Shown here: piece after piece, positions 1 through 5,075 of the stretch
How positions within the stretch are numbered: position 1 is the first letter of the stretch
Layout of the letters: each line of letters starts with the position of its first letter
DNA from: Kiloniellales bacterium
Lineage (GTDB): Bacteria > Pseudomonadota > Alphaproteobacteria > Kiloniellales > JAKSBE01
DNA length: 5,960 nucleotides
Reading direction: 5' to 3'
Assembly: GCA_030067055.1 (NCBI GenBank)
Contig: JASJAL010000335.1
Coordinates: 1 to 5,960 of the forward strand
Made by a program: the position numbers and the translations under genes
Notes under the pieces: generated by a model
Told to the model about the DNA's origin: nothing
What the model saw: only the letters and a program-made list of their open reading frames with translations
Databases searched by the model: none

Positions 1-255
1 CGACCGCTCGGTCGCGCGCGCTTGGTCTGCTGCTACCGAGGCCATGGCCTGCAAGTCGGGGCCCCTGAAGACACCGGACCGCCCAGCCGGCTCACCTCTT
101 TGCCACGGGGGGACGTGATCCTGTTCCGCGGCCTGCTCTGGCCGGATCCTCAGCCGCCCGGCGTGGTCTATCGACCGGCATCGCCAGAGAAACCAGGCGG
201 AACCAGCTTTGTCCTCACCATCGAGCCCGTCGACGATATTGCTGGTCATTGCTGA
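1..255 (+). CDS. DUF1826-like protein, C-terminal fragment (5' end outside window)
   Basis: The frame is open from base 1 and ends at TGA 253-255, giving 84 residues of a protein whose start lies to the left. No function is established. The fragment lines up with the C-terminal third of the DUF1826 protein encoded on the opposite strand at 479-1360. Both have ARL followed three residues later by YRG, then L...DV.(I/L)F(K/R)G, then G(I/V)V(H/Y)R and a hydrophobic final strand. It differs from the canonical family in having VYRPAS where the neighbour has VHRSPP, so it is a divergent copy or a relative. DUF1826 genes are known to sit near COG0523/CobW GTPases and Zur targets, which fits this locus. 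It converges with the minus-strand operon, with 223 bases between the two stops. The assignment rests on a by-eye alignment of one domain end and is moderate at best. Confidence 0.5.
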   Translation, partial: RPLGRARLVCCYRGHGLQVGAPEDTGPPSRLTSLPRGDVILFRGLLWPDPQPPGVVYRPASPEKPGGTSFVLTIEPVDDIAGHC

Positions 256-478
256 CAAGAGTCTTTGCCTTTACACGATCGGGTGAGCTGCCCCCAGACC
301 CGGCCATTCAACCTGAGCTTTCAACGGCTTGAGTTTGCCATAGAAGTGGGCAATCGATTGCGGTGTGAGAGCGCGATGACGCAGGCGCGCGGGCGCCGAT
401 TCATGCAGCGCACGCCACGCAGATTTGTCTGGCCAAGTCTGCAGCCGACGAAGCCTACACCCTGAAACGGTTGGCAGC
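256..478. other. Convergent intergenic gap, no firm gene
   Basis: This gap lies between the stop of the plus-strand DUF1826-like fragment and the stop of the minus-strand DUF1826 gene. A short GC hairpin can be drawn at 384-397 (GGCGC, loop GCGG, GCGCC). It lacks a T-run on either side, so I do not call it a terminator. A minus-strand ORF of 76 codons (501-271) crosses the gap and overlaps the DUF1826 end by 23 bases. It has only a weak ribosome site, and I recognise no family in it. I see no promoter or Zur-type palindrome here. Confidence 0.4.
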
Positions 479-1360
479 TCAATGCTCATTGTAGCGCACA
501 TCGTTTCCGTAACTTTTGGGCCAAGGCTCCGGAGATGCAGCCGACGGCGTGTTGAGGCAGAGCAGCAATCGCGTGCGGCCCGTGCCTGCGATCGGCGGCG
601 AACGATGGACGATTCCGCTTCCGGGGCCGGCGCAGCTTCCCTTGAATATCGCCACGTCTTGAGCCCCTAGGTGTTCTATCGGCCCTTTGAAGCTCTTCTG
701 AGCTCGGAGCGCCGTCTCGGCGTGGCGTGGCTGGACCCACTCGGTCGCCGGACCACGGTAGGTCGTCAGGAGGCGTGCCGCAACGAAGTCCCTATGGAAT
801 TTCCGGCACGCATCGCCACTGACTCTCTCCAACCGCACGTCCACGAGATCGGTCCGGGCGATTCTGGCGAACGCAGAGACGAGATTGCCGACGTCGCAGA
901 CCAGGAGGGCGCGCATTTCTCCTTCAGGCAAGCCGCACTCGTTCAAGAACGGTTCCATTGCCCGTACAAGGTCTTTGGGTTGAACGAGAACGCGTAGATC
1001 TGGCAGTAGCGTAGCATCGAGTTGCTCCAGCCAGGTTTGCAGGCATAGGGGAAGCGAGCGTCGCCAGATCACAAGCTCCACGTCGGGCCGGGCGATGGCG
1101 CCAAGGCCGCCCGCCGCCTCGCATGTCTCGATGCCCGCGCACTCCGCAAGAGAAGCAGCGATGGCCTGTGGACCTAGCGATGTCTTGGCGCCATTCGGGG
1201 TAGTATGGTCGGCGCTCGAGGGCCACGTTTCTTCACCGGAACTCCTTGGCCTCATGGCCGATACCTTCGGCGGCGTGTTGCCGGAACACGGATCAGTCTC
1301 CAAGTCCGGAACATCGTTGGCGGACCTAGGCAGATCCTGTGCCTCTCTGTGCTTGGGCAT
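479..1360 (-). CDS. DUF1826 domain protein, zinc-regulon associated
   Basis: This is a 293-residue protein of the uncharacterised DUF1826 family; its biochemical role is unknown. The family hallmark is clear: ACRKFHRD at residues 184-191, TYRGPATEW at 200-208, DVAIFKG at 235-241 and VHRSPP at 251-256. A domain entry around residues 90-104 (RPDVELVIWRR) is also visible. The conserved Cys185, His189 and His252 could bind a metal, which is inference. Residues 1-65 are low-complexity and probably disordered. I chose ATG at 1360 because GAGGGA (1373-1368) lies seven bases upstream and overlaps the hisI stop. A TTG at 1375, overlapping that stop, would add five residues. It is the third gene of the folE-hisI operon and should share the Zur-box promoter at 2582-2595. 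Members are known to cluster with COG0523/CobW GTPases under Zur, so a part in metal handling under zinc shortage is plausible but unproven. Confidence 0.85.
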   Translation of the reverse strand: MPKHREAQDLPRSANDVPDLETDPCSGNTPPKVSAMRPRSSGEETWPSSADHTTPNGAKTSLGPQAIAASLAECAGIETCEAAGGLGAIARPDVELVIWRRSLPLCLQTWLEQLDATLLPDLRVLVQPKDLVRAMEPFLNECGLPEGEMRALLVCDVGNLVSAFARIARTDLVDVRLERVSGDACRKFHRDFVAARLLTTYRGPATEWVQPRHAETALRAQKSFKGPIEHLGAQDVAIFKGSCAGPGSGIVHRSPPIAGTGRTRLLLCLNTPSAASPEPWPKSYGNDVRYNEH

Positions 1361-1371
1361 ATCGCCGTCCC

Positions 1372-1875
1372 TCAAAGCCGCGTTGGATTCGGCGCGCTGC
1401 CGTAAACGTCCTTCGGGTCGAAGGTTCGTCGTGTCTCGACGAACACGAGCCGCGCGGGCTCATCAGGTGGGCCGCGGAGCTCCACCGATCGATAGAAGCA
1501 AGAACGGTAGCCGACATGGCAGCTGGCGCCCGACCCCGCGACCTGTACGCGCAAGCAGACGGCGTCCTGATCGTCATCGATGCGCATTTCGACAAGCTTC
1601 TGGACGAGGCCGCTGGTCGTGCCCTTGCGCCAGAGGCATTGGCGGCTCCGGCTCCAGTAGTGCGCCTCGCCGGTCGCGATCGTTCGTTGCAGGGCGTCCC
1701 GGTTCATGTATCCGAGCATGAGAACTTCCCCGGTTTCGGCGTCGGTCGTAACGCAGGGGATCAGCCCGTCGGAATCGAACTTGGGTGCCAGGGAAAGGCC
1801 TTCTTCGACCTGCTCGACCGTCGTGCGGGCGGCAAAGGGTGCCGCCGCCCTCGACTCTGCGGGCTCAGGTCTCAT
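1372..1875 (-). CDS. hisI: Phosphoribosyl-AMP cyclohydrolase (HisI)
   Basis: This cytosolic enzyme opens the adenine ring of phosphoribosyl-AMP, the third step of histidine synthesis. The 167-residue protein shows the family core in order: DGLIPCV (36-42), [11 protein letters not shown] (52-62), AHYWSRSR (71-78), LWRKGTTSG (81-89), the acidic metal motif DDDQD (100-104), [13 protein letters not shown] (117-129). Two of the three zinc cysteines of the archaeal enzyme match Cys119 and Cys126. The third, the Cys of the usual DCDxD motif, is Asp101 here; I recall DDDQD as common in alphaproteobacterial HisI. An extra tail of about 38 residues follows the core. ATG 1875 is backed by AGAGGA nine bases upstream. 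The gene starts 11 bases inside the end of folE, so translation is probably coupled. Lying in a zinc operon away from other his genes suggests a second, zinc-stress copy, but it could be the only hisI. Confidence 0.9.
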   Translation of the reverse strand: MRPEPAESRAAAPFAARTTVEQVEEGLSLAPKFDSDGLIPCVTTDAETGEVLMLGYMNRDALQRTIATGEAHYWSRSRQCLWRKGTTSGLVQKLVEMRIDDDQDAVCLRVQVAGSGASCHVGYRSCFYRSVELRGPPDEPARLVFVETRRTFDPKDVYGSAPNPTRL

Positions 1876-2518
1876 GCGGGGTGTTCCTCTGGCCGCCGAT
1901 CACCGACAGAAATTCCCGCCGCGTCGCGGGGTCGTCGCGGAAGCAGCCGAGCATGCGGCTGGTTACCGCGCTAACCCCCGGCTTGCGGACACCGCGAGTG
2001 GTCATGCACTGGTGCGCCGCCTCGATAACGACGCCGACGCCACGCGGCTTGAGCAATTCCTGGATCGTGTCCGCGATCTGTGATGTCAGCGCTTCCTGGA
2101 TCTGTAGCCGCTTGGCGAAGACCTCGACGAGGCGCGCGAGCTTGGACAAACCAACGACCCGACCCGCCGGCAGGTACCCGACGTGCGCCGTTCCCAGGAT
2201 GGGAACGATGTGATGTTCGCAGTGGGATTCAAGCCGAATATCGCGCAGGACAATCATCTCGTCATAGGCGGCGGTCTCCTCGAAGGTGGTGGCCAACAGG
2301 GCCACTGGGTCTTCGTCGTATCCGGCGAAGAATTCCTCGTAGGCGCGCACGACACGCTCGGGTGTCTCCTTCAGCCCTTCCCGGTCCGGATCGTCTCCGG
2401 CCCACTCGATCAGCGTGCGAACGGCGGCCTCCGCCTCAGACCGGCTCGGCCGATGGCGCGCCCCCGGCTTGATGCGTGAAGAAGTCGAGCGCCGAGTCTC
2501 AAAAACCACGCTGTCCAT
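1865..2518 (-). CDS. folE: GTP cyclohydrolase I (FolE, type IA)
   Basis: FolE converts GTP to 7,8-dihydroneopterin triphosphate, the first step of folate synthesis, as a cytosolic homodecamer. The 217-residue sequence is full length. Residues 1-25 are a variable arm; GLKETPERV (48-56), LESHCEHH (96-103), [19 protein letters not shown] (114-132) and [11 protein letters not shown] (166-176) are the family signatures. Zinc ligands Cys100, His103 and Cys171 and the catalytic His102 and His169 are all present. They correspond one for one, with a shift of ten, to E. coli Cys110, His113, Cys181, His112 and His179. ATG 2518 is preceded by AAAGG, seven bases away. It is the first gene of a minus-strand operon (hisI overlaps its end by 11 bases) and is read from the Zur-box divergent promoter. 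In other bacteria Zur induces the zinc-independent FolE2; here the classical zinc-type enzyme occupies that position, which is unusual. Confidence 0.95.
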   Translation of the reverse strand: MDSVVFETRRSTSSRIKPGARHRPSRSEAEAAVRTLIEWAGDDPDREGLKETPERVVRAYEEFFAGYDEDPVALLATTFEETAAYDEMIVLRDIRLESHCEHHIVPILGTAHVGYLPAGRVVGLSKLARLVEVFAKRLQIQEALTSQIADTIQELLKPRGVGVVIEAAHQCMTTRGVRKPGVSAVTSRMLGCFRDDPATRREFLSVIGGQRNTPHET

Positions 2519-2565
2519 AATCTAGCCTTTCATCAGTTTCGGGCCGCCCCCGGCAGCGATCTCTC

Positions 2566-2592
2566 TTGCAGCACAAAATGCAACGTTATAAC
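2566..2592 (+). promoter_or_regulatory. Putative promoter for zur-aztABC
   Basis: TTGCAG (2566-2571) and TATAAC (2587-2592) are 15 bases apart, slightly short for sigma-70. The -10 is the other face of the same palindrome used by the folE promoter. A start near 2599 leaves a leader of roughly 28 bases to the ATG at 2627. It would put the TTG at 2603 too close to the transcript end, supporting the ATG as the zur start. Confidence 0.45.
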
Positions 2593-2595
2593 GTT
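2582..2595. promoter_or_regulatory. Probable Zur operator (Zur box)
   Basis: AACGTTATAACGTT is a perfect 14-bp inverted repeat with a GTTATAAC core, of the type described for alphaproteobacterial Zur sites. It lies between the divergent folE and zur genes and covers the -10 elements of both predicted promoters. Zn-loaded Zur would therefore shut both arms and regulate its own gene. I found no second copy of this palindrome elsewhere in the window, so the importer genes probably depend on this site. Confidence 0.8.
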
Positions 2596-2612
2596 CCTTA
2601 GCTTGAACGCAA
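2585..2612 (-). promoter_or_regulatory. Putative promoter for folE-hisI-DUF1826
   Basis: Reading the minus strand, TTGCGT (2612-2607) and TATAAC (2590-2585) are separated by 16 bases, a good sigma-70-type match. Transcription would start near 2578, giving a leader of about 60 bases to the folE ATG. The -10 lies inside the Zur palindrome, so bound repressor would block it. This is inferred from sequence only. Confidence 0.5.
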
Positions 2613-2626
2613 GTTTAGACCAGGCG

Positions 2627-3133
2627 ATGACGAAACCGTCGATCCGACCCCGGCCCTGCACCGATCCGAATTGCCGCGGTGAGCACTCACCGCGTGAACG
2701 TATCGCGCTTGCTGTCTCGATCTGCGAGGCGCGCGGCGTACAAATGACAGAGCTCCGCCGGCACATCCTGGAACTGCTTTGGGCGAATGGTCGGCCGACG
2801 GGCGCCTACGAACTGATCGAAGCGCTCAAGATCGAGGATTCGCGTCCAGTCGGACCCCCCACCGTTTACCGAGCGCTTGGGTTCCTCATGGCGCAGGGCC
2901 TCGTCTCCAAGATCGAAAGCTTGAACGCCTACGTCCCATGTGCCCATCCGGAGCGCGGACACGATTGCCTCTTCTTCATCTGCAGCAGCTGCGGGGCATC
3001 GGTCGAGCTTGAGGATCCGCGGATCGGAGGACTGCTTGCCGAGGATGCAGTCGCCCTCGGTTTTGCCGTGACACGAAGCATGGTTGAGGTCGAGGGGATG
3101 TGCGCGCAGTGCGCCGAAGCGAGCCCGGCCTGA
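2627..3133 (+). CDS. zur: Zinc uptake regulator, Fur family (Zur)
   Basis: This is a dimeric zinc-sensing repressor that binds operator DNA when zinc is sufficient. The 168-residue protein has a Fur-family winged helix (about residues 26-104) with TVYRALGFLMAQGLV (79-93) as the recognition region. The C-terminal dimer/metal domain carries the structural zinc pairs CSSC (119-122) and CAQC (159-162). Cys105, His107, His112 and Glu127 are candidates for the sensory site. The N-terminus adds an extension with Cys11, Cys16 and His20, not part of the usual fold. I chose ATG 2627; a TTG at 2603 would add eight residues but sits next to the predicted transcript start. The ribosome site (AGG, 2622-2624) is weak and close. 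Divergence from folE across the palindrome and the downstream zinc importer identify it as Zur rather than Fur. It should repress itself. Confidence 0.92.
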   Translation: MTKPSIRPRPCTDPNCRGEHSPRERIALAVSICEARGVQMTELRRHILELLWANGRPTGAYELIEALKIEDSRPVGPPTVYRALGFLMAQGLVSKIESLNAYVPCAHPERGHDCLFFICSSCGASVELEDPRIGGLLAEDAVALGFAVTRSMVEVEGMCAQCAEASPA

Positions 3134-3141
3134 ACGGCAAC

Positions 3142-3147
3142 GAGGAG
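3142..3147 (+). promoter_or_regulatory. Ribosome binding site of the CobW-like remnant
   Basis: GAGGAG lies nine bases after the zur stop and eight bases before ATG 3156. It is the strongest Shine-Dalgarno match between zur and aztA. It supports the view that a translated gene begins, or once began, at 3156. Confidence 0.5.
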
Positions 3148-3155
3148 CCCCACCC

Positions 3156-3323
3156 ATGGAGAGGCGATGTCTTGACCGATCATCTCAGCGTTCGTCGATT
3201 TCGATGCTGACCGGGTTCTTGGGTCCCGGAAAAGGGATGTTCGGCACTGCTCGGGCAGAGAGAAAAGATCCCAGCTCTCTCGACCCAGGGGACAATAGCA
3301 TTCGGCCGGGAGCGCTGGCGTGA
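3156..3323 (+). pseudogene. Short ORF with CobW-like Walker A, probable truncated COG0523 GTPase
   Basis: This ORF of 55 residues has a good ribosome site eight bases before its ATG. Residues 15-26 read ISMLTGFLGPGK, which closely matches the first strand and Walker A loop of CobW/COG0523 GTPases (typically VTVLTGFLGAGK followed by TTL). The match stops there: GM follows instead of TTL, and the remaining 29 residues resemble nothing I recognise and lack the CxCC and NKxD motifs of the family. COG0523 GTPases deliver or handle zinc and are frequent neighbours of Zur, DUF1826 and folE, so a deleted cobW fits the site. An internal deletion that kept the start is the simplest reading. The stop (3321-3323) overlaps the next start as GTGA, which suggests the small ORF may still be translated and pass ribosomes downstream. 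A chance Walker-like match in a spacer is the alternative. Confidence 0.4.
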
Positions 3324-3457
3324 GGGCGCGGCGCACCCGTTCTTCTCTCTGGCTGCTGCTGCTCGGCGCCGGGCCCCGGCTCGCCGGCGCTGGACTGATC
3401 GTTGCGGCGCTCTGGGCCAGCTTCTTCTGGGCAACGTCGACGCCGGGGAGCCTATGA
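3320..3457 (+). CDS. Small single-pass membrane protein upstream of aztA
   Basis: This is an unrecognised 45-residue ORF starting at GTG 3320. The start is supported by GGGAG at 3308-3312, seven bases upstream. Its first seven residues are basic (VRARRTR). Residues 10-18 (LWLLLLGAG) and 21-37 are hydrophobic, ending in the aromatic patch LWASFFWA, so one transmembrane helix with a cytoplasmic N-terminus is likely. Its GTG overlaps the previous stop (GTGA) and its own TGA overlaps the aztA ATG (ATGA). This places it inside a tightly coupled chain zur, remnant, this ORF, aztA. It might be a small accessory subunit of the zinc importer or a leader whose translation sets aztA expression; both are inference. 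The codon choice is GC-rich like the neighbours. It could also be a by-product of the overlap geometry. Confidence 0.5.
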   Translation: MRARRTRSSLWLLLLGAGPRLAGAGLIVAALWASFFWATSTPGSL

Positions 3458-4197
3458 CCCACGTCCTTGAGTTTCAGGACCTGACCCTCGGCTACGACCG
3501 GCATCCCGCCGTGCATCGCCTTTGCGGGGAGATCGCCGAGGGCAGTCTGACAGCTCTCGTCGGACCCAACGGGGCGGGCAAATCGACGCTATTGAAGGGA
3601 GTCGTCGGCACGCTCCCTCCACTTGGGGGACGGATCGCCTTCGGCACCCTCGCGCGCGACGACATCGCCTACCTGCCGCAGCAATCCGACCTCGACCGGT
3701 CGTTCCCGATCACGGTCGTCGATCTCGTAGCGATGGGGCTCTGGCGAGAGATCGGCGGCTTTGCCGGCCTGCGACCTGCTCACCGCGCGCGCGTCGCCGA
3801 AGCGATTTCCGCGGTCGGACTCGAAGGGTTCGAGACGCGGCCAATCGGCTCGCTGTCGGGCGGGCAGGTACAGCGTACGCTCTTCGCCCGGCTTCTGCTG
3901 CAGGACGCACGACTGGTCCTGCTGGACGAACCCTTCACCGCGGTTGACGCGAGAACCGTGGCCGACCTGATCGGCTTGGTGCGGCGCTGGCACGGGGAGG
4001 GGCGCACGGTGCTTACAGTGCTGCACGATTTCGACACGGTGCGCGCCCACTTCCCAGAGACGCTGATGCTGGCGCGCGAACTCGTCGCCCATGGGCCCAC
4101 GGCGCAGGTGCTGACGGCCGAGAACCAGTTCCGCGCCCGCCAGATGTGCGAGGCCTGTGGGGGACCCCCGCATACCTGTAGCCGGGGCGCCGCGTGA
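3454..4197 (+). CDS. aztA: Zinc ABC transporter ATP-binding protein AztA (ZnuC-like)
   Basis: AztA is the cytoplasmic ATPase that powers zinc import through the AztB permease. The 247-residue protein shows every ABC motif: Walker A GPNGAGKST (37-45), Q-loop in LPQQ (74-77), signature LSGGQ (134-138), Walker B LVLLDE (154-159), D-loop around Asp165 and switch His191. The stretch DRSFPITVVDLVAMGLW (81-97) and the gene order ATPase-permease-binding protein point to the Azt subfamily described in Paracoccus denitrificans rather than ZnuC, though function is the same class. The C-terminal tail has Cys232, Cys235, His240 and Cys242, a possible zinc site. The start ATG overlaps the stop of the 45-residue ORF. 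GGGGAG is only three bases upstream, so coupling may matter more than direct initiation. The stop overlaps the aztB start. Confidence 0.93.
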   Translation: MTHVLEFQDLTLGYDRHPAVHRLCGEIAEGSLTALVGPNGAGKSTLLKGVVGTLPPLGGRIAFGTLARDDIAYLPQQSDLDRSFPITVVDLVAMGLWREIGGFAGLRPAHRARVAEAISAVGLEGFETRPIGSLSGGQVQRTLFARLLLQDARLVLLDEPFTAVDARTVADLIGLVRRWHGEGRTVLTVLHDFDTVRAHFPETLMLARELVAHGPTAQVLTAENQFRARQMCEACGGPPHTCSRGAA

Positions 4198-5063
4198 TGT
4201 GGGAGGTCCTCGTCCAGCCCTTCGCCGATTTCGGCTTTATGCGGCGCGCGCTCATGGGCTGCATCGCCATCTCGGTCGGCGCAACCCCGGTCGGGGTCTT
4301 CCTGATGCTGCGCCGGATGAGCCTCACGGGCGACGCGATGGCCCACGCAATCCTGCCGGGCGCGGCCGTGGGGTATCTGATCTCCGGCCTCTCGCTCGGT
4401 GCCATGACCATCGGCGGGCTGGTTGCCGGTATGGCCGTGGCGTTGCTGTCGGGCTTCGTCACCCGCGTCACCGCGCTTCGCGAGGACGCGAGCCTCGCCG
4501 CCTTCTACCTGATCTCGCTGGCCGTCGGCGTGCTGATCGTCTCGACCCGGGGCAGCAATGTCGACCTCATGCACGTGCTCTTCGGCACCGTGCTCGCGCT
4601 CGACGACGACGCGCTGATCCTCTTGTGCACTATCGCCAGCGTCTCGGTACTGACCCTCGCGCTGCTGTTCCGGCCGCTGGTTCTGGAATGCGCGGACCCG
4701 CAGTTCCTGCGCTCGGTAAGCGGCCTGAGCGCCGTGACGCATCTCACCTTCCTCGCGCTTGTCGTGCTGAACCTCGTAGGTGGCTTCCATGCGCTCGGAA
4801 CGTTGATGGCGGTCGGCATCATGATCCTGCCGGCCGCCGCCGCGCGGTTCTGGGCCGCCAGCATCGGGGGCCTCGTCGTCTCAGCGGTCGCCTTCGCAAT
4901 GGTCTCGAGCTTCATCGGCCTGTTGCTCTCCTACCATTTCAGCCTGCCGTCCGGGCCGGCGATCATCCTCGTGGCGGGCTTCGCCTACGGTCTGTCGCTG
5001 GTGCTCGGGCCGATGGGCGGCCTTGTCGCGCAGGCCTTCCCCCGCCGTCACCTCGAAACCTGA
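4197..5063 (+). CDS. aztB: Zinc ABC transporter permease AztB (ZnuB-like)
   Basis: This is an inner-membrane permease of the ABC-3 (ZnuB/TroC/MntB) family, forming the zinc channel as a dimer. The 288-residue protein is strongly hydrophobic with about eight membrane segments. The first lies near residues 18-38; clusters follow at about 50-85, 98-117, 125-160, 180-225 and 230-280. The cytoplasmic loop GDAMAHAILPGAAVGY (about 44-59) is the family's conserved region that contacts the ATPase. FHALGTLMAVGIMILPAAAARFW is the second typical signature, near residues 200-222. Two starts are possible: ATG 4197, which shares one base with the aztA stop, or GTG 4194 one codon earlier, which overlaps it by four. 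The aztC gene begins 12 bases downstream. Assignment to Azt rather than Znu rests on gene order and on its partners. Confidence 0.92.
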   Translation: MWEVLVQPFADFGFMRRALMGCIAISVGATPVGVFLMLRRMSLTGDAMAHAILPGAAVGYLISGLSLGAMTIGGLVAGMAVALLSGFVTRVTALREDASLAAFYLISLAVGVLIVSTRGSNVDLMHVLFGTVLALDDDALILLCTIASVSVLTLALLFRPLVLECADPQFLRSVSGLSAVTHLTFLALVVLNLVGGFHALGTLMAVGIMILPAAAARFWAASIGGLVVSAVAFAMVSSFIGLLLSYHFSLPSGPAIILVAGFAYGLSLVLGPMGGLVAQAFPRRHLET

Positions 5064-5070
5064 GAGGAGG
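5063..5070 (+). promoter_or_regulatory. Strong ribosome binding site of aztC
   Basis: AGAGGAGG begins at the last base of the aztB stop and ends five bases before ATG 5076. It is the best Shine-Dalgarno match in the window. It would let the binding protein be made in excess over the membrane and ATPase subunits, as is usual for ABC importers. Confidence 0.7.
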
Positions 5071-5075
5071 TTTCC

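Noticed and set aside
384..397. GGCGC-GCGG-GCGCC hairpin as a terminator between the convergent genes
   Set aside because: The stem is only five base pairs and no T-run follows on either strand; such hairpins are common by chance in GC-rich DNA.
1095..1974. Two overlapping plus-strand ORFs (208 and 211 codons)
   Set aside because: They lie antisense to hisI and to parts of DUF1826 and folE and show only Arg/Ala/Ser-rich shadow composition.
3257..3282. GAGAG...CTCTC inverted repeat between zur and aztA as an attenuator or terminator
   Set aside because: The stem is short with a long loop and no T-run, and the stretch lies inside an ORF chained to the next gene.
3134..3453. A separate Zur box or promoter for the importer genes
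   Set aside because: No GTTATAAC-like palindrome or convincing -35/-10 pair is visible; the overlapping ORFs suggest read-through from the zur promoter.
3780..4790. Minus-strand ORF of 336 codons
   Set aside because: It is antisense to aztA and aztB, both of which have complete family motifs. Its composition is charged and repetitive (Glu/Arg/Asp/Gln), as expected from the opposite strand of GC-rich coding DNA.
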